In this document: piece by piece, positions 1 through 5,451 of the stretch
Position numbering within the stretch: position 1 is the stretch's first letter
Layout: each line of letters starts with the position of its first letter
Assembly: GCA_934446485.1 (NCBI GenBank)
Contig: CAKSEM010000018.1
Span: forward strand, 1-13,363
Source: an uncultured Eubacteriales bacterium
Lineage (GTDB): Bacteria > Bacillota > Clostridia > Oscillospirales > CAG-272
Length of the DNA: 13,363 bases
Reading direction: 5' to 3'
Notes under the pieces: generated by a model
What the model was told of the DNA's origin: nothing
Database searches by the model: none
The model's input: only the letters and a program-made list of their open reading frames with translations
Made by a program: the position numbers and the translations under genes

Positions 1-29
1 TCTGCGACAGCTTTCTGAATTACGGTTAA

Positions 30-46
30 ATGGATCTTCGATCCAT
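30..46. repeat. Perfect 7-bp palindrome present only in the left arm
   Basis: ATGGATC at 30-36 and GATCCAT at 40-46 flank a 3-base TTC loop. The matching place in the right arm lacks this hairpin, and it accounts for the 13-base length difference between the arms. It is either an insertion in one copy or a loss from the other. Confidence 0.75.
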
Positions 47-48
47 AT

Positions 49-68
49 CTTTCTTTCGTGAAAGAAAG
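49..68. repeat. Perfect 9-bp palindrome inside the left arm
   Basis: CTTTCTTTC (49-57) and GAAAGAAAG (60-68) are separated by GT. The right arm keeps the same hairpin in an 11-bp form at 934-957. A hairpin kept in both diverged copies suggests the structure may matter; that is inference. Confidence 0.75.
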
Positions 69-311
69 GATGCAAAGAAAGCCTTCCGGGGAGGCGTTCC
101 TCCTCCCCAGAAGCTGCCCCTCCCCCGGCTCGGTCGAGCTGCATCCCGGAATCGGTCATCCGATGCCTCCGTAGGGCACCTGAAATGGGGTGCTGCGATA
201 TAGCTTATAATGCAGCGCTCAAATAGTGTCCGAGCCACTGGTGGTGCGGATTCGTTTCCTCAGCGCTCTCGCGCATGGGGACAGCGTGTGTTGTTCGCAC
301 AGCGGCGACGG

Positions 312-692
312 AACGCAGGCGATTCTTCGACTTGCAGCCACCTTGGCATCATATATTTCTTAGACATCTTTATTTCATTTGTTACTGCTGCGTACCTATA
401 CTTCGGTTACATCCACCGCTTATCTCTTTATCTGTATCTTTATTAGTTTATACTTCCCTTGCGTATTTCATCATCCTGTTTTAACCGTATAAGAATAGGC
501 TGTATCAGCTGTAACATAGATTAAGCGTATAGAATATGGTAATAGGTTTAAGTTTTACTCATTCTTTAGCCTTACAGTTTTTCTTATACATCGGATTATT
601 ATATATGATCACTTTTCGACTTACCGTTATTGCAAACTACATCTAAAGCCAACCTAAAACGGCTGTAGAACAACTTCATCATAAGCTACCCC
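312..692. other. AT-rich core between the inverted-repeat arms, no gene seen
   Basis: These 381 bases are strikingly AT-rich compared with the arms and the rest of the window. The short open frames here have no ribosome site and read as low-complexity hydrophobic strings. The only structure I can point to is a possible long hairpin at 487-599. There is no transposase, no RNA gene I recognise and no promoter I would defend. Confidence 0.6.
487..599. repeat. Inverted repeat in the AT-rich core
   Basis: GTATAAGAA (487-495) is the exact reverse complement of TTCTTATAC (591-599). Just inside, CTGTA (about 500-504) can pair with TACAG (about 584-588). The loop of roughly 80 bases is AT-rich. Chance occurrence in such AT-rich DNA is possible. 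Confidence 0.4.
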
Positions 693-990
693 CCGTCGCC
701 GCTGTGCGAGCAGCACACGCTGTCCTCATGCGCGCGAGCGCTGAAGAAACAAGTCTGCATCCACAATGGCTCGGACATTATTTGAGCGCTGCATTGCAAG
801 CTATATCGCAGCACTGCATTTCAGGTGCCCTACGGAGGCATCGGATGACCGATGCCGGGATGCGGCTTGACCGAGCCGGGGGAGGGGCAGCTTCTGGGGA
901 GGGGGAACGCCTCCCCGGAAGGCTTTCTTTGTCCTCTTTCTTTCACGAAAGAAAGAGAATACTAACCGTGATTCAAAAAGCTGTCGCAGA
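693..990. repeat. Right arm of large imperfect inverted repeat (foldback)
   Basis: The reverse complement of this segment aligns along its whole length with 1-311, from CAGCGGCGACGG at the inner boundary to CTGCGACAGC at the outer one. The outer 40 bases (951-990) are also the start of a direct repeat that recurs at 1120, so two repeat types share this segment. As DNA or RNA, the two arms could form a stem of about 300 bp. Confidence 0.9.
934..957. repeat. Perfect 11-bp palindrome inside the right arm
   Basis: CTCTTTCTTTC (934-944) and GAAAGAAAGAG (947-957) are separated by AC. This is the counterpart of the 9-bp palindrome at 49-68. The two extra base pairs are complementary on both sides, so pairing is kept despite sequence difference. 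Confidence 0.75.
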
Positions 991-1062
991 CCGACAGCTG
1001 TACGGAAGAAAACGATGAGGACAAGGAAACATCTCGGCTGCGAAAAAGAGAAATACATGAAC
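951..1062. repeat. Direct repeat, copy 1 (169-bp period)
   Basis: This segment aligns with 1120-1232 at a constant offset of 169 bases for most of its length. Shared blocks include GAAAGAGAA, GTCGCAGACCG, CAGCTG, GAAAACGATG and GGACAAGGAAACA. The first 40 bases are also the outer end of the right foldback arm. The segment is purine-rich with no gene. Confidence 0.8.
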
Positions 1063-1119
1063 AAAAGATACAGGTGAAGAGAAGTAAGCGGTAAAAACGA
1101 GTAAAGCGAAGACATGAAG

Positions 1120-1232
1120 GAAAGAGAAGAATAACCTCAATTCAGAAATCAGTCGCAGACCGGCAGCTGCATGGGAGAAAACGATGGGGACAAGGAAACA
1201 CCGCGGCTGCTGCAGAAAAGAGAAACAGACGA
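1120..1232. repeat. Direct repeat, copy 2 (169-bp period)
   Basis: This is the second copy of the 951-1062 unit, differing by scattered substitutions and a small insertion near GGCTGCTGCAG. It ends about 85 bases before the terminator of the tRNA unit. The bases from 1233 to 1318 hold only short A-rich motif echoes (GACGAAAAAAC twice) and no feature I can name. Confidence 0.8.
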
Positions 1233-1318
1233 AAAAACCTCGGGCACGCCGCGGCACCCGCATCAAACGGGCACATCTACGGACGAAAAAACGCAGCTGC
1301 GAACATCCGCATCTGCGC

Positions 1319-1353
1319 AAAAAAGCCTCGTATCAAAGATACGAGGCTTTTTT
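1319..1353 (-). terminator. Intrinsic terminator of the tRNA unit, symmetric
   Basis: GCCTCGTATC (1325-1334) pairs perfectly with GATACGAGGC (1338-1347) around an AAA loop. Six A residues lie on one side and six T residues on the other, so it can terminate transcription in both directions. It starts one base past the 3' end of tRNA-Tyr. Confidence 0.95.
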
Positions 1354-1354
1354 A

Positions 1355-1436
1355 TGGGGGAAGGTGGATTCGAACCACCGAAGTCAGTGACAACAGATTT
1401 ACAGTCTGCCCCCTTTGGCCGCTCGGGAATTCCCCC
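1355..1436 (-). tRNA. tRNA-Tyr (anticodon GTA)
   Basis: Read on the minus strand, the 82-base gene has a 7-bp acceptor stem (GGGGGAA with TTCCCCC), discriminator A, an anticodon arm whose loop contains GTA flanked by CT and AA, a long variable arm as expected for bacterial tRNA-Tyr, and a T-arm with GGTTCGAATCC. The 3' CCA is not encoded. It is the distal gene of a two-tRNA transcript, three bases after tRNA-Thr and directly before the terminator. Confidence 0.97.
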
Positions 1437-1439
1437 ATA

Positions 1440-1511
1440 AGCTGGTGATCGGAGTCGAACCAACAACCTGCTGATTACAAATCAGCTGCTCTGCCATTGA
1501 GCCACACCAGC
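1440..1511 (-). tRNA. tRNA-Thr (anticodon TGT)
   Basis: Read on the minus strand, the acceptor stem GCTGGTG pairs with CACCAGC. The D-arm contains GGCTCAATGGCAGAGC, and the anticodon stem GCTGA/TCAGC encloses loop TTTGTAA, giving anticodon TGT. The T-arm contains GGTTCGACTCC. The discriminator base is T and no CCA is encoded, so CCA must be added after transcription. It is the promoter-proximal gene of the pair. Confidence 0.96.
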
Positions 1512-1544
1512 ATTAATCTTACTCCGCCATTCAGCGATGTTGTT

Positions 1545-1592
1545 ATTATATCACGTAGACGCGCTGTTGTCAACACCTTTTTGAACTTTTTT
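1545..1592 (-). promoter_or_regulatory. Consensus promoter of the tRNA unit with UP-like A-tracts
   Basis: On the minus strand there is a perfect -35 TTGACA (1568-1573), a 17-base spacer and a perfect -10 TATAAT (1545-1550). Just upstream of the -35, two A-tracts of five and six bases (1578-1582 and 1587-1592) are centred about 9.5 bp apart, as in UP elements of stable-RNA promoters. The predicted start near 1538 leaves a leader of about 26 bases before tRNA-Thr. Confidence 0.9.
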
Positions 1593-1636
1593 GGGCTCAC
1601 TGCCGCAATTCCGACCGAATATGCCGCCACGCAGCG

Positions 1637-2872
1637 TTATCTGAGTGATTCTGCGCGCGCTGCGGCACCGTCGGCTGCCGCAAATCCGGTAGAAAACGCG
1701 ATCTGCAGGTTGTAGCCGCCGGTATATGCGTCAACGTCGATAACCTCTCCCGCAAAGAAGAGTCCGGGTACGGCTTTTGTCTCCATGGTGCGCGGGTCGA
1801 GCGCACGTGTGTCTACGCCGCCGCTCGTAACGATCGCTTCCGCTGCCGGTCGGAATTCGACGGGTGTCAGAGGAAAATGCTTCAGCATATGCGTGTATCC
1901 GATCCTCATCTCACGCGACACATCTCCCGCCTTCTGCCGTTCGGGGATCCCTGCCCTGCATGCCGCCGTGCGCACGAGCTTCTGCGGCAGAAGATGTGAG
2001 GTCGCATTCACGAAATCCTTTGCCGCTCCGTCGGTCAGCAGTCGGTCGATGCGCTCTTCCAGTTCGGAATCCGGGATCGCGGGCTTCAGGTCGATCTCGA
2101 TCGCGTATTCAGAGATGCTTTCCCTCATGTGGCACGATGCCGACAGAACGAGAGGCCCCGATATGCCGAAATGTGTGAAGAGCATCTCGCCCATTTCGGT
2201 GAATACCCGGCGGCCGTTGCGCGAAAGTGTGAGTCTTACATTTTTCAGTGTCAGTCCGGAAAGCTCCGATGTATCCTCCGCCGTTACGATCGGAACGAGT
2301 GACGGCACGGGAGGCATGACGGCAAGACCGTTTTCGCGGGCAATAGCGTAGCCGTCCCCCGTCGAGCCCGTTGCGGGGTATGATATTCCGCCGGTGCAAA
2401 CTATAACGGCGCTGTGTGCTGTGTGTCGCCTGCCGTCGGACACCTCGAGCGCGCCGTTTGGAAGCGGTCGTACGCTTCTTACGCGATATCCCGTCACGAC
2501 ATGAACTCCGGCGTCGTGCATCGCGCCTCTCATCACTGAAACGACATCTGCAGCGCGATCCGATTGCGGGAACACCCGCCGACCGCGCTCGGTCTTGAGC
2601 GGCACGCCGAGCGACTCAAAGAACGACATTACGTATTCCGGAGAATATCTCGATGCCGCACTGTACAAAAACTTCGGATTTTTCGTCACCTCATGAAGAA
2701 ATTCCTCTACGGTGCAGTTGTTTGTGACGTTGCATCTGCCCTTGCCGGTTATGGCGAGTTTGCGCCCGAGGCGGTCGCCGCGCTCATACAGAGTAACATT
2801 TGCGCCCTGCCATGCAGCCTTTATTGCTGCCGCCATTCCTGCGGCTCCGCCTCCGACGACGGCGACTGACAT
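1637..2872 (-). CDS. BaiN/HI0933-family NAD(P)/FAD-dependent oxidoreductase
   Basis: This 411-residue protein belongs to the HI0933-like (YhiN, TIGR00275) flavoproteins. Visible features are an N-terminal FAD-binding GGGAAG at residues 7-12, an acidic residue (E30) at the end of the second strand, the family signature around GRKLAITGKGRCNVTN (36-51), a central CTGGISYPATGSTGDGY stretch, and a C-terminal FAD segment with GLFFAGEVIDVDAYTGGYN. Family members are cytosolic flavoproteins mostly of unknown substrate. One homologue, BaiN of Clostridium scindens, has been linked to bile-acid 7-dehydroxylation, but no other bai gene is here and I do not infer that role. The frame is open upstream to 2983, but that extension overlaps the preceding gene, and a GGAGGT at 2882-2887 fits the ATG at 2872 (9-base spacing). 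It is last in the murJ operon, 25 bases after its neighbour. Confidence 0.93.
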   Translation of the reverse strand: MSVAVVGGGAAGMAAAIKAAWQGANVTLYERGDRLGRKLAITGKGRCNVTNNCTVEEFLHEVTKNPKFLYSAASRYSPEYVMSFFESLGVPLKTERGRRVFPQSDRAADVVSVMRGAMHDAGVHVVTGYRVRSVRPLPNGALEVSDGRRHTAHSAVIVCTGGISYPATGSTGDGYAIARENGLAVMPPVPSLVPIVTAEDTSELSGLTLKNVRLTLSRNGRRVFTEMGEMLFTHFGISGPLVLSASCHMRESISEYAIEIDLKPAIPDSELEERIDRLLTDGAAKDFVNATSHLLPQKLVRTAACRAGIPERQKAGDVSREMRIGYTHMLKHFPLTPVEFRPAAEAIVTSGGVDTRALDPRTMETKAVPGLFFAGEVIDVDAYTGGYNLQIAFSTGFAAADGAAARAESLR

Positions 2873-2881
2873 ATCCATAAT

Positions 2882-2887
2882 ACCTCC
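2882..2887 (-). promoter_or_regulatory. Ribosome binding site deciding the flavoprotein start
   Basis: GGAGGT on the minus strand sits 9 bases before the ATG at 2872 and only 3 bases before the ATG at 2878. The first distance is normal and the second too short. The open frame upstream to 2983 would also require translation through the end of the preceding gene, so 2872 is preferred; the alternatives differ by two residues. Confidence 0.8.
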
Positions 2888-2897
2888 GAAAACGGGC

Positions 2898-3683
2898 TCA
2901 GAAGCTGATCGCTTCTGCCCCGATACATCTGCCTGACGGCAGATCAAGCTCAAATATTGCGCCGTGCGCCGAACATTCGCCAAAGGCAGGTGTGAAACGG
3001 CACGGCGTCGCAGAAAGATATCTGTGTATCACGGGCTCGGAGCTTACGCCGAGCACTCCCGCGTGAGAGCCGCACATCCCGAGATCCGTGATATAGCCGC
3101 AGCCGCCCGGGAGCACCGTGGCATCGGCGGTCTGCACATGCGTGTGCGTGCCCGCGACGGCGGACACTCTTCCGTCGGCGTATCGGGCGAGTGCGAGCTT
3201 TTCGCTCGTCGCCTCGGCGTGAATATCTACGACCGCTGCGTCAAACCGTCCTTCCCACGCGGAAAGCTCTGCGTCGAGAGCATAAAACGGGGATGAAGCG
3301 CGCGTATCGGTAAAGACCTGCCCCGCAAGATTGATTACGAGCAGACGGTATCCGCATACGTCAAAGACGCGTGAACCCGTGCCGGGGTCGGCGGCGGGGT
3401 AGTTCGCCGGGCGGAGCATCCTGCAGTCGTCGTCGAGCATAGAGTACACCGAGCGACGGCGGAGAGTGTGGTTTCCGCCGGTTATTACGTCTGCGCCGGC
3501 ATCGGCAAGCGCCCGCGCGGAGTCGGCGGTTATCCCGTTCTCGGCGGCTGAGTTTTCGCCGTTGATGATGACGAGCGATACACCTCTCTCCCTTGCCTCA
3601 CGGCGGAGTCTGCCGCCTTCCGCAAGGTATACGACGCCGCAGTCGCCTACCGCATCGCCGAGCATCATAATTTTGACGTTCAT
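2898..3683 (-). CDS. ymdB: YmdB-family metallophosphoesterase (cyclic nucleotide phosphodiesterase type)
   Basis: This 261-residue cytosolic protein matches the TIGR00282/YmdB family at full length. The expected metal ligands are all present: D10 in GDAVG, E43 and N44 in NGENSAAE, N71 and H72 in GGNHT, H155 in DIHAE, and H180 and H182 in GTHTHVQT, followed by the conserved YITDLGMCG. In Bacillus subtilis YmdB hydrolyses 2',3'-cyclic nucleotides and affects biofilm and motility decisions; the same chemistry is inferred here. The usual GNHTWD motif reads GNHTLRR, a difference outside the metal ligands. The start is supported by GGGGAGG at 3691-3697, 7 bases upstream. Its ATG overlaps the murJ stop in an ATGA (3680-3683), pointing to translational coupling. 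In B. subtilis ymdB follows rny, so the murJ linkage is a different context. Confidence 0.93.
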   Translation of the reverse strand: MNVKIMMLGDAVGDCGVVYLAEGGRLRREARERGVSLVIINGENSAAENGITADSARALADAGADVITGGNHTLRRRSVYSMLDDDCRMLRPANYPAADPGTGSRVFDVCGYRLLVINLAGQVFTDTRASSPFYALDAELSAWEGRFDAAVVDIHAEATSEKLALARYADGRVSAVAGTHTHVQTADATVLPGGCGYITDLGMCGSHAGVLGVSSEPVIHRYLSATPCRFTPAFGECSAHGAIFELDLPSGRCIGAEAISF

Positions 3684-5239
3684 TGTGCGTCCTCCCCGGA
3701 GGTGCGGGACAGCTTGCGCCGAACTGCGTCGGTGATGAAGCGTGCTTCCTCAGAGCGCAGCAGAACGGACACGATGAAATATACCGGCGCACCTGCGGCG
3801 ACCGACAGAACGATCTTCGGAAGCGGCGACTGTACGGCTTGCATGATGAAGTATATCGGCACGAGCATGGCTGCCGCCGATGCTACGGACGACAGGATGT
3901 CAAAGAGGTCGGAGAGTCTCAGACGGCAGATACCGGCGCGCCCTGCGGCGAACAGGTTGATTGCAAGGTTGAGTGCCGTCGCTGCAGATGATGCGAGCGC
4001 GATTCCGCCGACGCCGAGTCGGTCGGCGAGGAACGTGACGAGGACGATGTTGAAGCTCATCGAGACGAGCGACGAGATCATCGAAATACGCGGACGTTCC
4101 GCAGCAAAGAGCGCCTTGACTATGACTTCGTTTGCCGCCATGAAGATCATACCGACGGCATACCGCGAGAGTGCCGTCGCGGTGAGTGCCGTATCGCTTG
4201 CGGTAAATACGCCGCGCTCGTAAACGAGTGAGGTGAACGGCACGGAGAGGAACATGATACCCGCAGCGATCGGAGCTATAATGTATACGAGCGTCTTTAT
4301 TGAGGTGCGGATCATGCGCTCCGCGCCTGAGCGGTCGCCCTCGGCCTCTGCGCGAGAGAAGTACGGGAAGAGGAGATTCGTCGCGACGAACGAGAATATA
4401 CCGACGATGACTGTGTAGAGGCGGTTTGCGTATCCGATCGCCGTCATGGCGCGTCCGCCTTCGATCCCCGATGCGAAGCGGGTGTTTATCAGATTGCAGA
4501 TGGGTGTCGTCCACGTGCCGATCAGGATCGGCAGGGCGCTCTTCGCCGCACGGAGCAGCTCGGAGTCGAAGATGCGGAGGCTCGGACGGTAACGGAAGCC
4601 GAGCGAATGTACCTTCGGGATCTGTATCACTGCCTGTGCCATCCATCCGATGAGCATGGCGAGTGCGAGTCCGACGATGCCGAAGTATCGGTTGAGACAG
4701 AAGAGGTATGCGACCATGATCGCGTTTGAAACGAGGCTGATGAGCGCCGGAATGTTGAATTCACCGAGCGATTGGAGTATGCCGACGAATGAGAACGCGA
4801 GCCCTGTGAATATTATCATGGGGAACATGATCCGCGTCAGTCCGACAGCGAGGCTTGACGCTTCAGCCGATATATCGGGGGCGATCAGCGAGACGAGCGG
4901 ACGTGCGAAGATTATCCCCGCAGCGGCGATCGCGCTGCATATGAGGAGGATGAAATTAACGTAGGAGTTGGCAAACCTCATTGCATCGGGCTTGCCCTTC
5001 TTGACCATGACCGAGTTGAAGACGGGGATGAATGCGGCGGAGACGACGCCTCCTATCACGAGGTCGAATACCGTGACGGGCAGCCGCGAGGCGGTCTCAT
5101 ATGCGATTGCCTCAGTTCCCGAGCCGTAAAGATTGGCGACGAGAATATCGCGCAGGAGCCCCAAAAATTTTGCGGCAACGACTATGATGCCCATAACGGC
5201 GGCGTAGCCGAGAATCCCCTTCTTCTGTTCCTTTTCCAT
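3680..5239 (-). CDS. murJ: MurJ/MviN-family lipid II flippase
   Basis: This 519-residue polytopic membrane protein is of normal MurJ length, with about 14 hydrophobic segments. Family landmarks are FLGLLRDILVANLYG near residue 25, the SRLPVTVFDLVIGGVVSAAFIPVF stretch in segment 2 (cited by its key residues R52-P54 and AFIPVF), and YERGVFTASDT in the middle of the protein. MurJ is a MOP-superfamily transporter that moves lipid II across the cytoplasmic membrane for peptidoglycan synthesis. The start ATG is the first in the frame, with a weak GAAGGG about 10 bases upstream. It is the first gene of a three-gene operon behind the promoter at 5285-5313. A related polysaccharide exporter of the same superfamily is the alternative, but the motifs favour MurJ. 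Confidence 0.94.
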   Translation of the reverse strand: MEKEQKKGILGYAAVMGIIVVAAKFLGLLRDILVANLYGSGTEAIAYETASRLPVTVFDLVIGGVVSAAFIPVFNSVMVKKGKPDAMRFANSYVNFILLICSAIAAAGIIFARPLVSLIAPDISAEASSLAVGLTRIMFPMIIFTGLAFSFVGILQSLGEFNIPALISLVSNAIMVAYLFCLNRYFGIVGLALAMLIGWMAQAVIQIPKVHSLGFRYRPSLRIFDSELLRAAKSALPILIGTWTTPICNLINTRFASGIEGGRAMTAIGYANRLYTVIVGIFSFVATNLLFPYFSRAEAEGDRSGAERMIRTSIKTLVYIIAPIAAGIMFLSVPFTSLVYERGVFTASDTALTATALSRYAVGMIFMAANEVIVKALFAAERPRISMISSLVSMSFNIVLVTFLADRLGVGGIALASSAATALNLAINLFAAGRAGICRLRLSDLFDILSSVASAAAMLVPIYFIMQAVQSPLPKIVLSVAAGAPVYFIVSVLLRSEEARFITDAVRRKLSRTSGEDAQ

Positions 5240-5284
5240 AAAAATATATCCCTTCAGATCTGATATGCAAATTTACCTATTGTA

Positions 5285-5313
5285 ATGTTACCACAAAACG
5301 CGCGGGGTGTCAA
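5285..5313 (-). promoter_or_regulatory. Promoter of the murJ operon
   Basis: On the minus strand a perfect -35 TTGACA (5308-5313) is followed by a 17-base spacer and TAACAT (5285-5290), which matches the -10 consensus at four of six positions. The predicted start near 5278 gives a leader of about 39 bases before murJ. It lies 44 bases past the terminator hairpin of the preceding operon. Confidence 0.75.
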
Positions 5314-5356
5314 TTGCAGGCGGTGCTCCGTCCCATGCGCGCGACTGACGGAAAGA

Positions 5357-5388
5357 CCGCAAGGTGCGTCTCGAAACGCACCTTGCGG
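5357..5388 (-). terminator. Perfect 13-bp hairpin after the ABC exporter gene
   Basis: CCGCAAGGTGCGT (5357-5369) and ACGCACCTTGCGG (5376-5388) form a perfect stem with a 6-base loop, 63 bases past the ABC gene stop and 44 bases before the murJ promoter. The minus-strand 3' side is TCTTTCC, only a partial U-tract. Terminator function is likely from position; the weak U-tract leaves room for another role, such as 3'-end protection. Confidence 0.7.
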
Positions 5389-5451
5389 AGGATATATCGT
5401 GGGTGCGCGTTCCGCCGCGCCGACCATGTTCATCGCTGCGGCGCAGTGTGC

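Larger units (their letters stand above)
1..311. repeat. Left arm of large imperfect inverted repeat (foldback)
   Basis: This stretch is nearly identical to the reverse complement of 693-990. Matching landmarks run in order: CTGCGACAGCTTT at the outer end, a CTTTC/GAAAG palindrome, a GC-rich block with CTTCCGGGGAGGCG and CCCTCCCCCGG, TCCGATGCCTCCGTAGGGC, and CAGCGGCGACGG at the inner end. Differences are mostly single substitutions, plus about 13 extra bases near 30-46. The arm starts at the window edge, so the repeat may extend further upstream. No protein reading is conserved between arms: the frame open here contains a TGA in the other arm. Confidence 0.9.

Noticed and set aside
26..238. 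Minus-strand open frame in the left foldback arm, with a similar plus-strand frame in the right arm
   Set aside because: The matching frame in the right arm has an in-frame TGA, substitutions do not favour synonymous sites, and neither copy has a ribosome site. The translated motif ending in FLSRKK is the by-product of the palindrome and GC-rich block.
951..1232. CRISPR array
   Set aside because: There are only two copies, about 112 bp long and diverged, with no short regular spacers and no cas genes.
1..1320. Retron, integron or phage attachment region
   Set aside because: No reverse transcriptase, integrase or att-like tRNA 3'-end duplication is visible in the window.
1171..1440. Plus-strand open frame of 89 codons across the direct repeat and tRNA-Tyr
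   Set aside because: It runs through the terminator and antisense through the tRNA gene; the GEGGFEPPKS string is a typical translated-tRNA artefact.
1637..2872. Bile-acid dehydroxylation gene (baiN proper)
   Set aside because: The family is broad and common in Clostridia, and no other bai genes are nearby, so the specific role is not supported.
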